Below, in pieces: positions 52,822 through 61,555 of a DNA stretch of 64,000 bases. Position 1 is the first letter of the stretch; every line of letters starts with the position of its first letter. The notes under the pieces were generated by a model. The model was not told the DNA's origin. It ran no database searches and was given only the letters and a program-made list of their open reading frames with translations. The position numbers and the translations under genes are program-made. The DNA is from Holophagae bacterium (GTDB taxonomy: Bacteria > Acidobacteriota > Holophagae > Acanthopleuribacterales > Acanthopleuribacteraceae). The stretch spans positions 310,001-374,000 of the forward strand of contig JAJCXM010000004.1 in NCBI GenBank assembly GCA_029263455.1. Reading direction: 5' to 3'.

Positions 52822-52918
52822 CTTTAGACACCTGATTTCATGCGAATTGTCATGCATACTCTCTTGACGATACAGCGATTCCAGGCACGTAGCTCGGTTT
52901 CGAACGGGAGACAATATC

Positions 52919-53734
52919 ATGACAAACAGCCTCAAGTTCTTTTCCTTATTTACCATCCTCACATGTCAATCATTTGCACAAACAGTCATAGACGGCAATT
53001 TGACCGATGACTTTTCTAGCGCCATGGCTGCCGTTCAAGTTAATGCCGTGAACGAAGCCGGTACTATCTCTGCCACACTTTCCGACAGCTCTGGATTCTA
53101 TTCGTTTAGCGGATTAGCAGAAGGCACCTATGTGGTTTCAGCCGTGGCACCTGTCAACTATGAAGTAATGGCACCTGAATGTGGCTATGAGATTGTGTAC
53201 GTCGATTCAAGTGGCGTTGTCGCCGTTGACTTTTCGTTCGCACAGCGAACTGGTGGTGTCGCCGTTGATTTCGGTACCCCAAATGGAAGTGGTGGAGGAG
53301 GTAACTTGTTGGCCTTTGATGGCCAATCATTTGACGTCACCCTTTATGCCAGTAACTTGCTGACGTCTGGAACAGCACCACAGACCCTATCCGTTAGTGG
53401 GTACTGGTATGTTCCTGGTGTCGACTTGATCTATGCAGAAGCCTCAAATGGAAACCCTGCAGGGAGTTATGCGGCTGACTACATGGATATTTCGTTCACT
53501 AACTATTCCGACGGCAGAACAGAGATCGTGATGGAGAAAACCGACACGCCAAACCTAAATGTGGACGGTGCTATCGCAACCTTTACGTTTAACGTTAGCA
53601 AAGCGGACGCTGGTTTGTTGACAGAGGGAAACCATAATCTAGCCTTCTGCGTGGAGTCCGTTGAAGTCATAACTGCGACTGCGACCATTGATAGTTACGC
53701 TAACGCATGGGTCGGTAAGTTATTACCTTTATAA
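52919..53734 (+). CDS. secreted carboxypeptidase-regulatory/cohesin-like protein
   Basis: A 271-residue exported protein with signal peptide (1-20, ending SFAQ), an N-terminal transthyretin-like beta domain (about 22-110; DSSGFYSFSGLAEGTYVVSA) and a C-terminal beta-sandwich (about 115-265) with alternating strands and a Gly-rich hinge, resembling cohesin-type modules. GGGAG is 9 nt before ATG. It starts 97 bp after the response regulator on the same strand, so it is a plausible target or cotranscribed output of that system. The stop overlaps the convergent transglycosylase gene by 6 bp. Confidence 0.75.
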   Translation: MTNSLKFFSLFTILTCQSFAQTVIDGNLTDDFSSAMAAVQVNAVNEAGTISATLSDSSGFYSFSGLAEGTYVVSAVAPVNYEVMAPECGYEIVYVDSSGVVAVDFSFAQRTGGVAVDFGTPNGSGGGGNLLAFDGQSFDVTLYASNLLTSGTAPQTLSVSGYWYVPGVDLIYAEASNGNPAGSYAADYMDISFTNYSDGRTEIVMEKTDTPNLNVDGAIATFTFNVSKADAGLLTEGNHNLAFCVESVEVITATATIDSYANAWVGKLLPL

Positions 53735-54484
53735 GGCACTGTTATTAGCACTCATTGTTTGTAATCGTTGATAAACGGCCAGAACTTTGTCCGCATAACC
53801 GTTATTGTAGTCTTTGCCATTCATGAGGGCCATATCAACAGGACCGGGACCACGGTTATAGGCAGTGAGTGCCATTTGGTTGTTCTTGTACATCTCTTGA
53901 TAGAAACCCAATATTTGCAATCCGTACTTTAATGAAATCTCCGGATCCGTTAAATCCCCAGACATTCCAAGCACTTTTTGCCATTGGGGCATCACCTGCA
54001 TGAGCCCCAATGCGCCTTTATTTGACTCTGCCTTGGGGTCGAACCTTGATTCGATGTGCATGATGGCCAGTATTAAATCGGTATCTTGAGAGTAAATGCT
54101 GGCATTGCGATGAATGACCTTTGCGATTGAGGCAGCTAATTCTGGATCAATATCTGGTTTCAATATATTGATCTTTAGGTAGATCACATCTTCTGATGTC
54201 TTGCTGCCTACAAACTGTCTTAGCCTGACTAACTCGTCGTTGAGCGCATCCGTTTTGCTCTCTAAATGGACGACCTGATTGCTTTGAATCGCTATCGATT
54301 GTTCAGTCATACGACTGTAATAAACAACAAACGCGCAGGCTGTAACCACTGCAATTTGACCGACGAAATAGATCATGACTAACGGAGATGTCCAAGTAAG
54401 TACTACATCCTCTCGTTTTGATAAGGCTCGGCGACTGGGTCGATCCCCGGCTGATTCTTGGGTCAGTTGATCAACGGCTTCCAT
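53729..54484 (-). CDS. membrane-anchored lytic transglycosylase (SLT domain)
   Basis: A 251-residue protein starting at ATG 54484 (GGGAGG 6 nt upstream). A cytoplasmic tail of about 40 residues is followed by one membrane helix (about 45-65), a coiled coil (about 68-95) and a C-terminal SLT lysozyme-like domain (about 115-240). The catalytic Glu is in HIESRFDP, with the GALGLMQVMP and TAYNRGPG motifs. These enzymes cleave peptidoglycan glycan strands to 1,6-anhydro products. An open frame extends about 53 codons further upstream but lacks a signal or ribosome site. Confidence 0.9.
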   Translation of the reverse strand: MEAVDQLTQESAGDRPSRRALSKREDVVLTWTSPLVMIYFVGQIAVVTACAFVVYYSRMTEQSIAIQSNQVVHLESKTDALNDELVRLRQFVGSKTSEDVIYLKINILKPDIDPELAASIAKVIHRNASIYSQDTDLILAIMHIESRFDPKAESNKGALGLMQVMPQWQKVLGMSGDLTDPEISLKYGLQILGFYQEMYKNNQMALTAYNRGPGPVDMALMNGKDYNNGYADKVLAVYQRLQTMSANNSAL

Positions 54485-54777
54485 GTTGGCCTCCCATACT
54501 CGATTTGTTGTGAGTCGTACCTGGAATCTGCAACCTAAACAGCAATATCGCAAGTTTTTGCGGGCTAACAGTGGTGGGTTTGGAAACAAACGAATGAGAT
54601 CGATTGCGGGTATCACTGCTTTTGCGAAAGAAAAAAGCGTCAATTCGTTTTTTTTGAATCCGCACGACGTTGGTTGGCGTATGGGGGTCGAACAGTCGAA
54701 TAGGGAAAGATGCGAAAATGAGACTTTCTAGTCAATCGCCCTGTCATCATCGGAGAATGGGGAACAAGATATACACT
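54485..54777. other. 293-bp divergent gap between transglycosylase and sigma factor
   Basis: No gene or clear sigma70 promoter is visible. Two GTCGAA hexamers 8 bp apart (54687-54692 and 54695-54700) lie about 80 bp upstream of the sigma-factor start and could be an activator or autoregulatory site. A short A/T-rich hairpin followed by eight T is at about 54616-54655. Confidence 0.35.
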
Positions 54778-55341
54778 ATGACCACCGAACCCATGATTGA
54801 ACGACAATGGCTACCTGCACATATTGCAGGCGACCCCGATGCGTTCCCGGCCCTAATGAAGGCTTACAAAGGACCTATCTATAGCTTCTTGATGCGCTGT
54901 CAGGTCAACGATCTAGTTCGTGATGATCTATTTCAAGAGATCTTCATTAAGGTTCACCAAAACGCCCAATCGTACGATCCAGGTCGCGCACTTAAACCAT
55001 GGATATTTACGATTGTTGTCAATACCGTTCGCTCTCATTTCCGCAAGAAAACACCACAGGGACCTGTCGCCGTAGATATCCTCGCAGATGATGCACCTTC
55101 AAGTCAGCAGATCGTTGAAGCGAACGAGACACAGCGTTGGCTGACCAAGCAATTGAAATCCTTACCCGACCCACAGAGAGACGTCGTCCTTCTTCATTGT
55201 TTCCAAAAGCTGACCACGGTTCAGATAGCCGACATACTGCATAAACCCTTGGGCACAGTAAAAACACATCTGCGGCGCGGTCGCCAAGCCCTAATTCAAG
55301 CTTTCTCACGCCGTGAACCGCGAACGGGAGGTAGGTCATGA
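54778..55341 (+). CDS. ECF-type RNA polymerase sigma factor
   Basis: A 187-residue sigma factor from ATG 54778 (GGGGAAC upstream; an ATG at 54757 is possible). Region 2 (about 20-85) has DLVRDDLFQEIFIKVHQN and ALKPWIFTIVVNTVRSHFR for -10 recognition; region 4 (about 125-180) has LPDPQRDVVLLHCFQKLTTVQIADIL and the GTVKTHLRRGRQAL helix for -35 recognition. The last 4 bp overlap the start of the fusion gene with a ZAS-like anti-sigma N-terminus, the classic coupled sigma/anti-sigma arrangement. Confidence 0.93.
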   Translation: MTTEPMIERQWLPAHIAGDPDAFPALMKAYKGPIYSFLMRCQVNDLVRDDLFQEIFIKVHQNAQSYDPGRALKPWIFTIVVNTVRSHFRKKTPQGPVAVDILADDAPSSQQIVEANETQRWLTKQLKSLPDPQRDVVLLHCFQKLTTVQIADILHKPLGTVKTHLRRGRQALIQAFSRREPRTGGRS

Positions 55342-58037
55342 AACCTAAATGTTCCCAACTTCAAGATAAATTGAGCATCGGCGATCAAAAACTGAATGAC
55401 AACGAGAAAGAGCATCTCGATAGTTGTCCTATGTGTCGACTTTTTGTCACGTCAGCAGATTCATTCGACGAGTTCATCTCACAAACGCCTGAAACACAAC
55501 CTGACGACGAATTGGTTGCCCGCACACTCGCTGCAGTCCAGGACACACCCCTCTCTGCCCGGCCAAAGACAAACGGGAGACGATTCATGCGTTCTCATAA
55601 AGCTGGCATCGTGGCCATGTTCGCTGTCGCTGCGACGCTTTTGCTTGCCATTTTCTTGCGGCCGTCCCAAGTCACACTTAGCACGCCTGATACGGAACTG
55701 CTCAGGGACTTAGAAAACGCCCAGCCTGCAAAGCTCAACTTTGAGAAGACAGGCAGAATCGAAGCAGGTTCAGAGACAAATGAGCTACCCATGGAGAGCG
55801 ATCTCGTTGAGGGCGAACGATTGGATCATGATGTCAGACGTCGTCGCGACAATTCGGACAAGAAAGACAAACCCGCACCTTCCCTCGAAAACGGTTCCTT
55901 TTTTGATCGAAACAGCGGACTCGTAAGTGCTGACGAGGACGCGCTCCGAACATTAGGTAAATCCAAGCAAGAGGGTGCCGCGGAATCAACGACATCTGAT
56001 CGACCGGAAGTTGCCTTAGAGGCAAAACTTGAGAAAGGCACGCGCCAAAAAGCAAAACCGCAGAAGTCGGATCGCAGTGATAGACCTGTAGATCAGCTTG
56101 AACAACAACAGGCACTAAACGAGCTCAGGTCCATTGCAGAAGACACCGCCAGTCGACAACTAGTTATCACTAGGCGCACAAGACCGTCCTATCCAGATAG
56201 CGCGGCCCGGCTTTCCATTTCAGGTACTGTCGTACTTGAGGCAATCTTTGCCAAAGATGGAACTATTCGCGATATCCGAGTGATTCAATCAATTGGCGAA
56301 GCTCGATTTGGATTCGAAGAGGCTGCCATCAAATGCCTCAAGAGCTGGGAGTTCACACCCGCCCACGTGAACGGAAAGCCTATTGACAGGAAAATGACGA
56401 TCCCAATCGACTTCACTTTGAGCAATGTTCACGAGGCCGAAGAAAGTACGGACGACAAAAAGTTACCCCAGTTACCTGGGCCAGTGCAGTCATTCATGGA
56501 TGACTATCAATCCATAGACGACATCGTCACCTATCCTAACGACGGTTTTTGGGCTAACACATACATCCCTGGCGATCCCGCGTTCCGCGCCCTTGCCGCA
56601 CAGCTAACCGAACAAATCGCATCGCTGCCAGCGTTTATGCTGCCCATGCTAGATCCATCCATTTTCCCGGCGAGAAAACCATTCGACGCCCCTTCAGATA
56701 GAGCGATGTCACTATCCGTGAGCGCGAACAAAACTTTTGCTCAAGGCCCACAACGCACCCTTTTACAGATTGGATTGCAAGGTGCTGCATTTGGCCAAGG
56801 TCATAAACCCAAATTACATACGGCAATGATTTGGGACTTACCGCCAAATTTGGAAACACATGAACGCGCCAATTTTGAAGCCTTGCTAGCCGCTATGCTT
56901 AAGTCAAAAGGCAGTGAAGACCAATGCGCCCTATTCATCGCAGGCCGAAAAACTGCCATCGACGTTCCCCCTCAATCGTTCAGGTACGGCACACTAGAGA
57001 TTGCCAAACGAAAGGCGTTTTCAACTGATCCTATTGGCAACCCTGTATCTTTAGCCACGCAAATAAAGCAAGCCGCTCGATCTTTTGGCGTTGATCAGAA
57101 CGAGTTGACCTTGTGTCGATCAATCTTGATCGTTAGCACGAGACCCTTTGATGAATTAGCGACAATTGAACTTATCGCCCAAGAATGTGCTCGCGTCGGG
57201 ATCCAAGTAAGCGTTATTTCTGCGGGAAACAAAGTGCCCGTTGAACATCTCGATCGCGTGGCTTTGGCAGGCCGAGGTTTTCGTCGTCTGATCAACGATC
57301 CTCACGAGGCCGAATCATTAATCAACCGTCAAATCCATGCAGTCAGTCAAGTAATCGCACGTGGCTTAAGTCTGAGAATAAAACTAGCTGAAGGCGTGAA
57401 ACTTGTCCAGATTCTAGGTTCTTACCCGCTGAACCAAGTGCAAACTGAACACGTTAAGGCCGTCGAAAAAGACATTGACCGGCAGATGGCTGTAGAGTTA
57501 GGGATCCCAGAGGATAGGCATCTAGACGAAGACGGTATTTTGATCCATTTGCCATTATTCATGGCAGGCGATCAGCACATTATTTTGTTGGACCTCGTCA
57601 CCTCTGAGGCCGGAGCAGTCGCCGACGTGGGTTTACGTTACAAAGATCTTATTTGGTCAAGAAACACGATTGATCGCGACCACTTTTCCTTGTCCGCCAC
57701 ACCCAAATCCACAACGCCAAGCGAATTCCAGGTTCACAAGAATCTCTACACCTGGCATCTAAGCAGTACATTACGACAGGCACATAAATCTGTTTGTAAC
57801 CAAGACTATGCCACAGCCCTTGAGCTGATCTCGACATTCAAGCAGCAAACCGAAACCTTTATGTATACAACCAAGGGCTTTAAGTACGACCAAGAAATGC
57901 CCCACTATTTGTCTACACTAACCGCTCTTGAGACGATCATATCGACGGCTCACACATTGAGCCAACCCAACCTAACACACGTTTTGGCCTATTCAAGCAT
58001 GGCGATTAACCAACGTCCCATTCCTCTCTCTTTTTAG
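55338..58037 (+). CDS. anti-sigma (ZAS) / TonB C-terminal / degenerate VWA fusion protein
   Basis: An 899-residue membrane protein. Residues 1-40 have a zinc anti-sigma motif HxxxCxxC (His26, Cys30, Cys33). A transmembrane helix follows at about 88-107, then a charged disordered linker (110-270), a TonB_C domain (about 274-360; YPDSAARLSISGTVVLEAIF, EEAAIKCLKSWEFTPA) and a region (about 385-720) laid out like YfbK-type VWA proteins, where the MIDAS DxSxS is replaced by DLPPN around residue 500. The C-terminal part is helical. ATGA overlap with the sigma gene. Probably holds the sigma factor at the membrane and responds to an envelope partner (inference). Confidence 0.75.
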   Translation: MKPKCSQLQDKLSIGDQKLNDNEKEHLDSCPMCRLFVTSADSFDEFISQTPETQPDDELVARTLAAVQDTPLSARPKTNGRRFMRSHKAGIVAMFAVAATLLLAIFLRPSQVTLSTPDTELLRDLENAQPAKLNFEKTGRIEAGSETNELPMESDLVEGERLDHDVRRRRDNSDKKDKPAPSLENGSFFDRNSGLVSADEDALRTLGKSKQEGAAESTTSDRPEVALEAKLEKGTRQKAKPQKSDRSDRPVDQLEQQQALNELRSIAEDTASRQLVITRRTRPSYPDSAARLSISGTVVLEAIFAKDGTIRDIRVIQSIGEARFGFEEAAIKCLKSWEFTPAHVNGKPIDRKMTIPIDFTLSNVHEAEESTDDKKLPQLPGPVQSFMDDYQSIDDIVTYPNDGFWANTYIPGDPAFRALAAQLTEQIASLPAFMLPMLDPSIFPARKPFDAPSDRAMSLSVSANKTFAQGPQRTLLQIGLQGAAFGQGHKPKLHTAMIWDLPPNLETHERANFEALLAAMLKSKGSEDQCALFIAGRKTAIDVPPQSFRYGTLEIAKRKAFSTDPIGNPVSLATQIKQAARSFGVDQNELTLCRSILIVSTRPFDELATIELIAQECARVGIQVSVISAGNKVPVEHLDRVALAGRGFRRLINDPHEAESLINRQIHAVSQVIARGLSLRIKLAEGVKLVQILGSYPLNQVQTEHVKAVEKDIDRQMAVELGIPEDRHLDEDGILIHLPLFMAGDQHIILLDLVTSEAGAVADVGLRYKDLIWSRNTIDRDHFSLSATPKSTTPSEFQVHKNLYTWHLSSTLRQAHKSVCNQDYATALELISTFKQQTETFMYTTKGFKYDQEMPHYLSTLTALETIISTAHTLSQPNLTHVLAYSSMAINQRPIPLSF

Positions 58038-58094
58038 TCAAAACCTAACTGCCTAATTGCGACGAGTTCCTAACTCGTATGCCAGGAGTGCGTC

Positions 58095-61000
58095 ATGTTC
58101 CCTAGAAAACCAACTTTGCTGTCGGTTCTTATTATTTTTGTTGGCTTCAACCAGATTTTGGCCCAGGAATCCAATGAGGAGGGAACGGTCGAGTTACCAC
58201 TCTCTAGCTATAACCAAATGCTGCAGACCGTTCAGATTGCATCGCGCCCCCACGCTACACCAGCCCCATACGCGCTTTCAAGCGGCACAATGACAGTTGA
58301 TATCTCGGCAACAAAATCGGCCTATCACGCCACCGTGACGACAACTTTTACCGCACGCATATTTGAGGATGAATGGGTTCTGGTTCCGGTTTTACCGCTG
58401 GGAACCGCCGTCGAATCTGCGACCGTCGACGGACAAGTGGTTGCCCTAGTTCAACATCCGGGCGGACTGATGTGGAACACGAATAAAAAGGGTCAACATA
58501 GCCTAAACCTAACTTATCGACAGCCAGTACAATCTGTGAACGATAATTCCTCTTTAACTATTCCTAGTCCGCTTTTGCCAGCCATTCAGTTGCGTCTTCG
58601 TCTAAATAAAGCCAACCAAGATATACAAATCATGCCTGCGATTTCGCGGACCACTAAATTTGACCCACACATGACTGAAGTCAATGCTTCCATTCCAACC
58701 ACATCAACCATTCAGGTTCACTGGCAAAACCCAGGTGGTCGTCAGTATCGATTTACCCAGGCTAAGTACATTGCTGAGCAGGAAGGCAACCAACTCAAAA
58801 TACGCGGCGAAATTTATCTACACCTAAATGACAAACAATCGCTGGATTTGCCCTTACTTCCCGATAGCGTCACGCTGAATAAGGTTACCGTCGACGGAAG
58901 AGCTGCTTTGGTTGACGTGGTTGACGGAAAATTCACCGCCGAAATTAAGGGCGTGGGCGATCACCGTGTAGATCTTGTGTATCAAGTTCTCATTCGATCC
59001 GACCAAGATCCACCAAACATAGAAATTGCTCTGGTTGAGGTCCCTATTAGTGAAATAAAGCTCACACTGAACGGGCACAAAGACATCAAATCTAATCCAA
59101 ACACAACCCTTGCGGGGACCTTTGAAAAAGACAAGACATCAGTCACGCTGTTTACGCCTATGAGCAACGTTGCCGCTTTCTCTTGGACAGAAGCCGTGCC
59201 CGAAAATCTCACCCAAGAGTTTCGTGCCAACGCCCACGCGGTACATGCCGTTCACGTTGATGAAGGCGTCTTAATGATCAATGCCTGGCTGGATATTGAA
59301 GTCACCCGTGGAGAGAGCTCAACGTTAGATATTCTGTTGCCAAGAGAGACCCTTATCAATGACGTTGTCGGTAGTCAGCCAAGTGTCTCCGAATGGACGC
59401 TGATGGAATCAAATGATCCTAAGAAAATTAAGCTGCGCGTTTTTCTGAATCGTAAATTGAGTGATCGTGGTTCTTTAAAGTTAATTTATGAATTGCCCTT
59501 GTCCGAAAATGACCAGGTCAACGTACCGTTAGTGCAAGTATTGGGCATGAATCGGCAACGAGGGATGATTGCGCTTTTATCCAACCGAGTTTCCGCCATG
59601 ACGCCAACCGTAGAAACTAACTTGTCAGCTGTGGGCGAAAACCAAATACCAGCTGCCATTCGAGAGAGTATTGAAATGGTTATCGCCCATACGTACAAAT
59701 ACACTCAAGAAACACCCGTTTTGTCTGTAGAGCTAGCAGAACCGGAATGGGTCCAGGCAAAGTTCAACATCTCAGCCGACACCTTAGTTTCGTTGGGGGA
59801 CGTTTCTTTGCACGGCTCATCCAGTATTGATTGTCACATCAAATCCGGACAGGTTGAATCGCTGAAATTCAAACTGCCAAAGGAAGCCACTCTATTGCAC
59901 CTTTCAGCGCCCTCGTTGCGGGACTACAAGACAGAACTTAACGAGACAGACCTGTTGGTCACCTTGACATTTACGCAGGCCCTAAAGGGCCAAATCCGCA
60001 TAGATATGGACTACGAGCAAATCACAGACAATCAACAGCATCTGCTAATCCCGAGTCCCATTTGCCTAAACGCAGATATTCAACAGGGTCGCGTAGCTGT
60101 GGAAGCCTTATCTGCTGTTGAGGTACAAACCAGTAAGATGGTGAACTTAACCGCTTTAGATTTGCATGAGTTACCCCAGCAGCTCATTCTCAAAACAACC
60201 AACCCTATTCTTGCCGCATATAAATATGTTCGAGTGGTGCCAGCGACCCAGCTTGTATTAAGTGTTAAACGTCATCAACAGTTAGACGTCCATTCGGCAA
60301 GTATCGATCAATGTCATTACACAACGCTGGTTACTAGCGACGGATTATCGGTCAACCATGCGGTGTTTAAGATGCGGAATCGCAGCGAACAATTCTTACG
60401 ACTGGCGATTCCAAAAGAACTCGAGATATGGTCGGTCTTCGTTGCAGATCAAGCCGTTAAACCCGCTATCATTGAATCCAACGCCACGGCTGGTTCTGAA
60501 AATGAGCTGCTAATCAAAATCATCCACTCGTCGAACCCATTCGATATTGATATTGTTTACGCGTTACCTATCGATAAGCTCGATCGATTGGGCCTCATAT
60601 CTGAGAAATTGCCTCAGCCAGATATCAACGTTACTCAGACCTATTGGGATCTCTATTTACCCTCTCAAATGCGTTATGGTCGGGTGGATAGCAATATGGA
60701 ATTATCGCAGGAAGCAAGAATCCTGCATGAGCAGGACATGCATAAGGCGCTAAACGCCACATTCGCGCAAAACACAGACGCCTTGCAACTCAATGTTCCA
60801 CGCACCGGTGTACACTTTCAATTGCATAAGCTATATGCCAATCGCGCTGAAAAAGCCCCGTACTTTCAGGTAACCTACTTAACTGGCACGGGATCGGGTA
60901 CGAGTCAGATCCTAAATTTGTTGGCCATTATCACCTTGTGGCTGACCATAACGGGCCGTTTCAACATCAGATCCCGCCCCATACATATATCGACGATCAC

Positions 61001-61154
61001 AGCTTGCATTCTCTATTTGTGCTTAACGATCTTGGTGCTAAAGGTGAGGTTGGCACCCGCTCTAGGGTTAGCGGCAATACTCGCTATTTTCACCTTGTTG
61101 AGACGTTTTGAAATCAAGCTACCTTGGCTAAATCGTTCCAAATGGCACAGCTAG
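58095..61154 (+). CDS. giant exported membrane protein of unknown family
   Basis: A 1019-residue protein with signal peptide (about 8-26, ending ILAQ), a very long extracytoplasmic region (27-920) of repeated beta-sandwich character with recurrent L-x-Y-x-L-P strand pairs, and two to three C-terminal membrane helices (about 930-990) with a short basic cytoplasmic tail. The N-terminal VELPLSSYNQML / YALSSGTMTVDI pattern recalls large hypothetical proteins in Planctomycetes and Myxococcota (memory only). CAGGAGT lies 8 nt before ATG, 57 bp after the fusion gene. Likely a structural or sensory partner of that protein. The stop interlocks with the next convergent gene (CTAG). Confidence 0.75.
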   Translation: MFPRKPTLLSVLIIFVGFNQILAQESNEEGTVELPLSSYNQMLQTVQIASRPHATPAPYALSSGTMTVDISATKSAYHATVTTTFTARIFEDEWVLVPVLPLGTAVESATVDGQVVALVQHPGGLMWNTNKKGQHSLNLTYRQPVQSVNDNSSLTIPSPLLPAIQLRLRLNKANQDIQIMPAISRTTKFDPHMTEVNASIPTTSTIQVHWQNPGGRQYRFTQAKYIAEQEGNQLKIRGEIYLHLNDKQSLDLPLLPDSVTLNKVTVDGRAALVDVVDGKFTAEIKGVGDHRVDLVYQVLIRSDQDPPNIEIALVEVPISEIKLTLNGHKDIKSNPNTTLAGTFEKDKTSVTLFTPMSNVAAFSWTEAVPENLTQEFRANAHAVHAVHVDEGVLMINAWLDIEVTRGESSTLDILLPRETLINDVVGSQPSVSEWTLMESNDPKKIKLRVFLNRKLSDRGSLKLIYELPLSENDQVNVPLVQVLGMNRQRGMIALLSNRVSAMTPTVETNLSAVGENQIPAAIRESIEMVIAHTYKYTQETPVLSVELAEPEWVQAKFNISADTLVSLGDVSLHGSSSIDCHIKSGQVESLKFKLPKEATLLHLSAPSLRDYKTELNETDLLVTLTFTQALKGQIRIDMDYEQITDNQQHLLIPSPICLNADIQQGRVAVEALSAVEVQTSKMVNLTALDLHELPQQLILKTTNPILAAYKYVRVVPATQLVLSVKRHQQLDVHSASIDQCHYTTLVTSDGLSVNHAVFKMRNRSEQFLRLAIPKELEIWSVFVADQAVKPAIIESNATAGSENELLIKIIHSSNPFDIDIVYALPIDKLDRLGLISEKLPQPDINVTQTYWDLYLPSQMRYGRVDSNMELSQEARILHEQDMHKALNATFAQNTDALQLNVPRTGVHFQLHKLYANRAEKAPYFQVTYLTGTGSGTSQILNLLAIITLWLTITGRFNIRSRPIHISTITACILYLCLTILVLKVRLAPALGLAAILAIFTLLRRFEIKLPWLNRSKWHS

Positions 61155-61510
61155 TGTTTCGGTTTCGATTTAAAGATAGGCGTGAATTTCTCACGAACGC
61201 CATCCAGGGATATGCTTTCCACATAATAAAAATAGGCCTTGCCGGGTTCAATCGACAAATCATCGTATTGGTAGACACTCGTTTCATCAGTGTTGCCAGC
61301 ACCCGTAATTGGATCCTTGTTTAGCTGTTGGAAAGGACCTTCTTCACTGTCACCGCGGTGAACGTTAAAGCCAAAGTTGTTCTGCTCACTTGCAGTGGAC
61401 CATTTAATGGAATTCTTAATGGGTTCTTTCTCGGGAGCATCCTGAGCAATCAGTCCAATTCCACTTAATGTAAAAAAAAGTAGGATTAGATTGAGGTTCT
61501 TCTTAGGCAT
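61151..61510 (-). CDS. small exported fibronectin-III-like protein
   Basis: A 119-residue protein from ATG 61510 (GGGAG 10 nt upstream) with a signal peptide (1-22, ending LIAQ) and one Fn3-like domain: IKWSTASEQNNFGFNVHRGDSEEG-type strands, then YYVESISLDG. Fn3 modules of this kind often occur in surface proteins and next to sorting domains. It lies 45 bp downstream of the C25 peptidase gene on the same strand, so it is probably cotranscribed and may be a partner or substrate. Confidence 0.72.
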   Translation of the reverse strand: MPKKNLNLILLFFTLSGIGLIAQDAPEKEPIKNSIKWSTASEQNNFGFNVHRGDSEEGPFQQLNKDPITGAGNTDETSVYQYDDLSIEPGKAYFYYVESISLDGVREKFTPIFKSKPKH

Positions 61511-61555
61511 GATTACAAGCTCCCTTTGAGAAAAGAATTTAGACATTATCAATTT

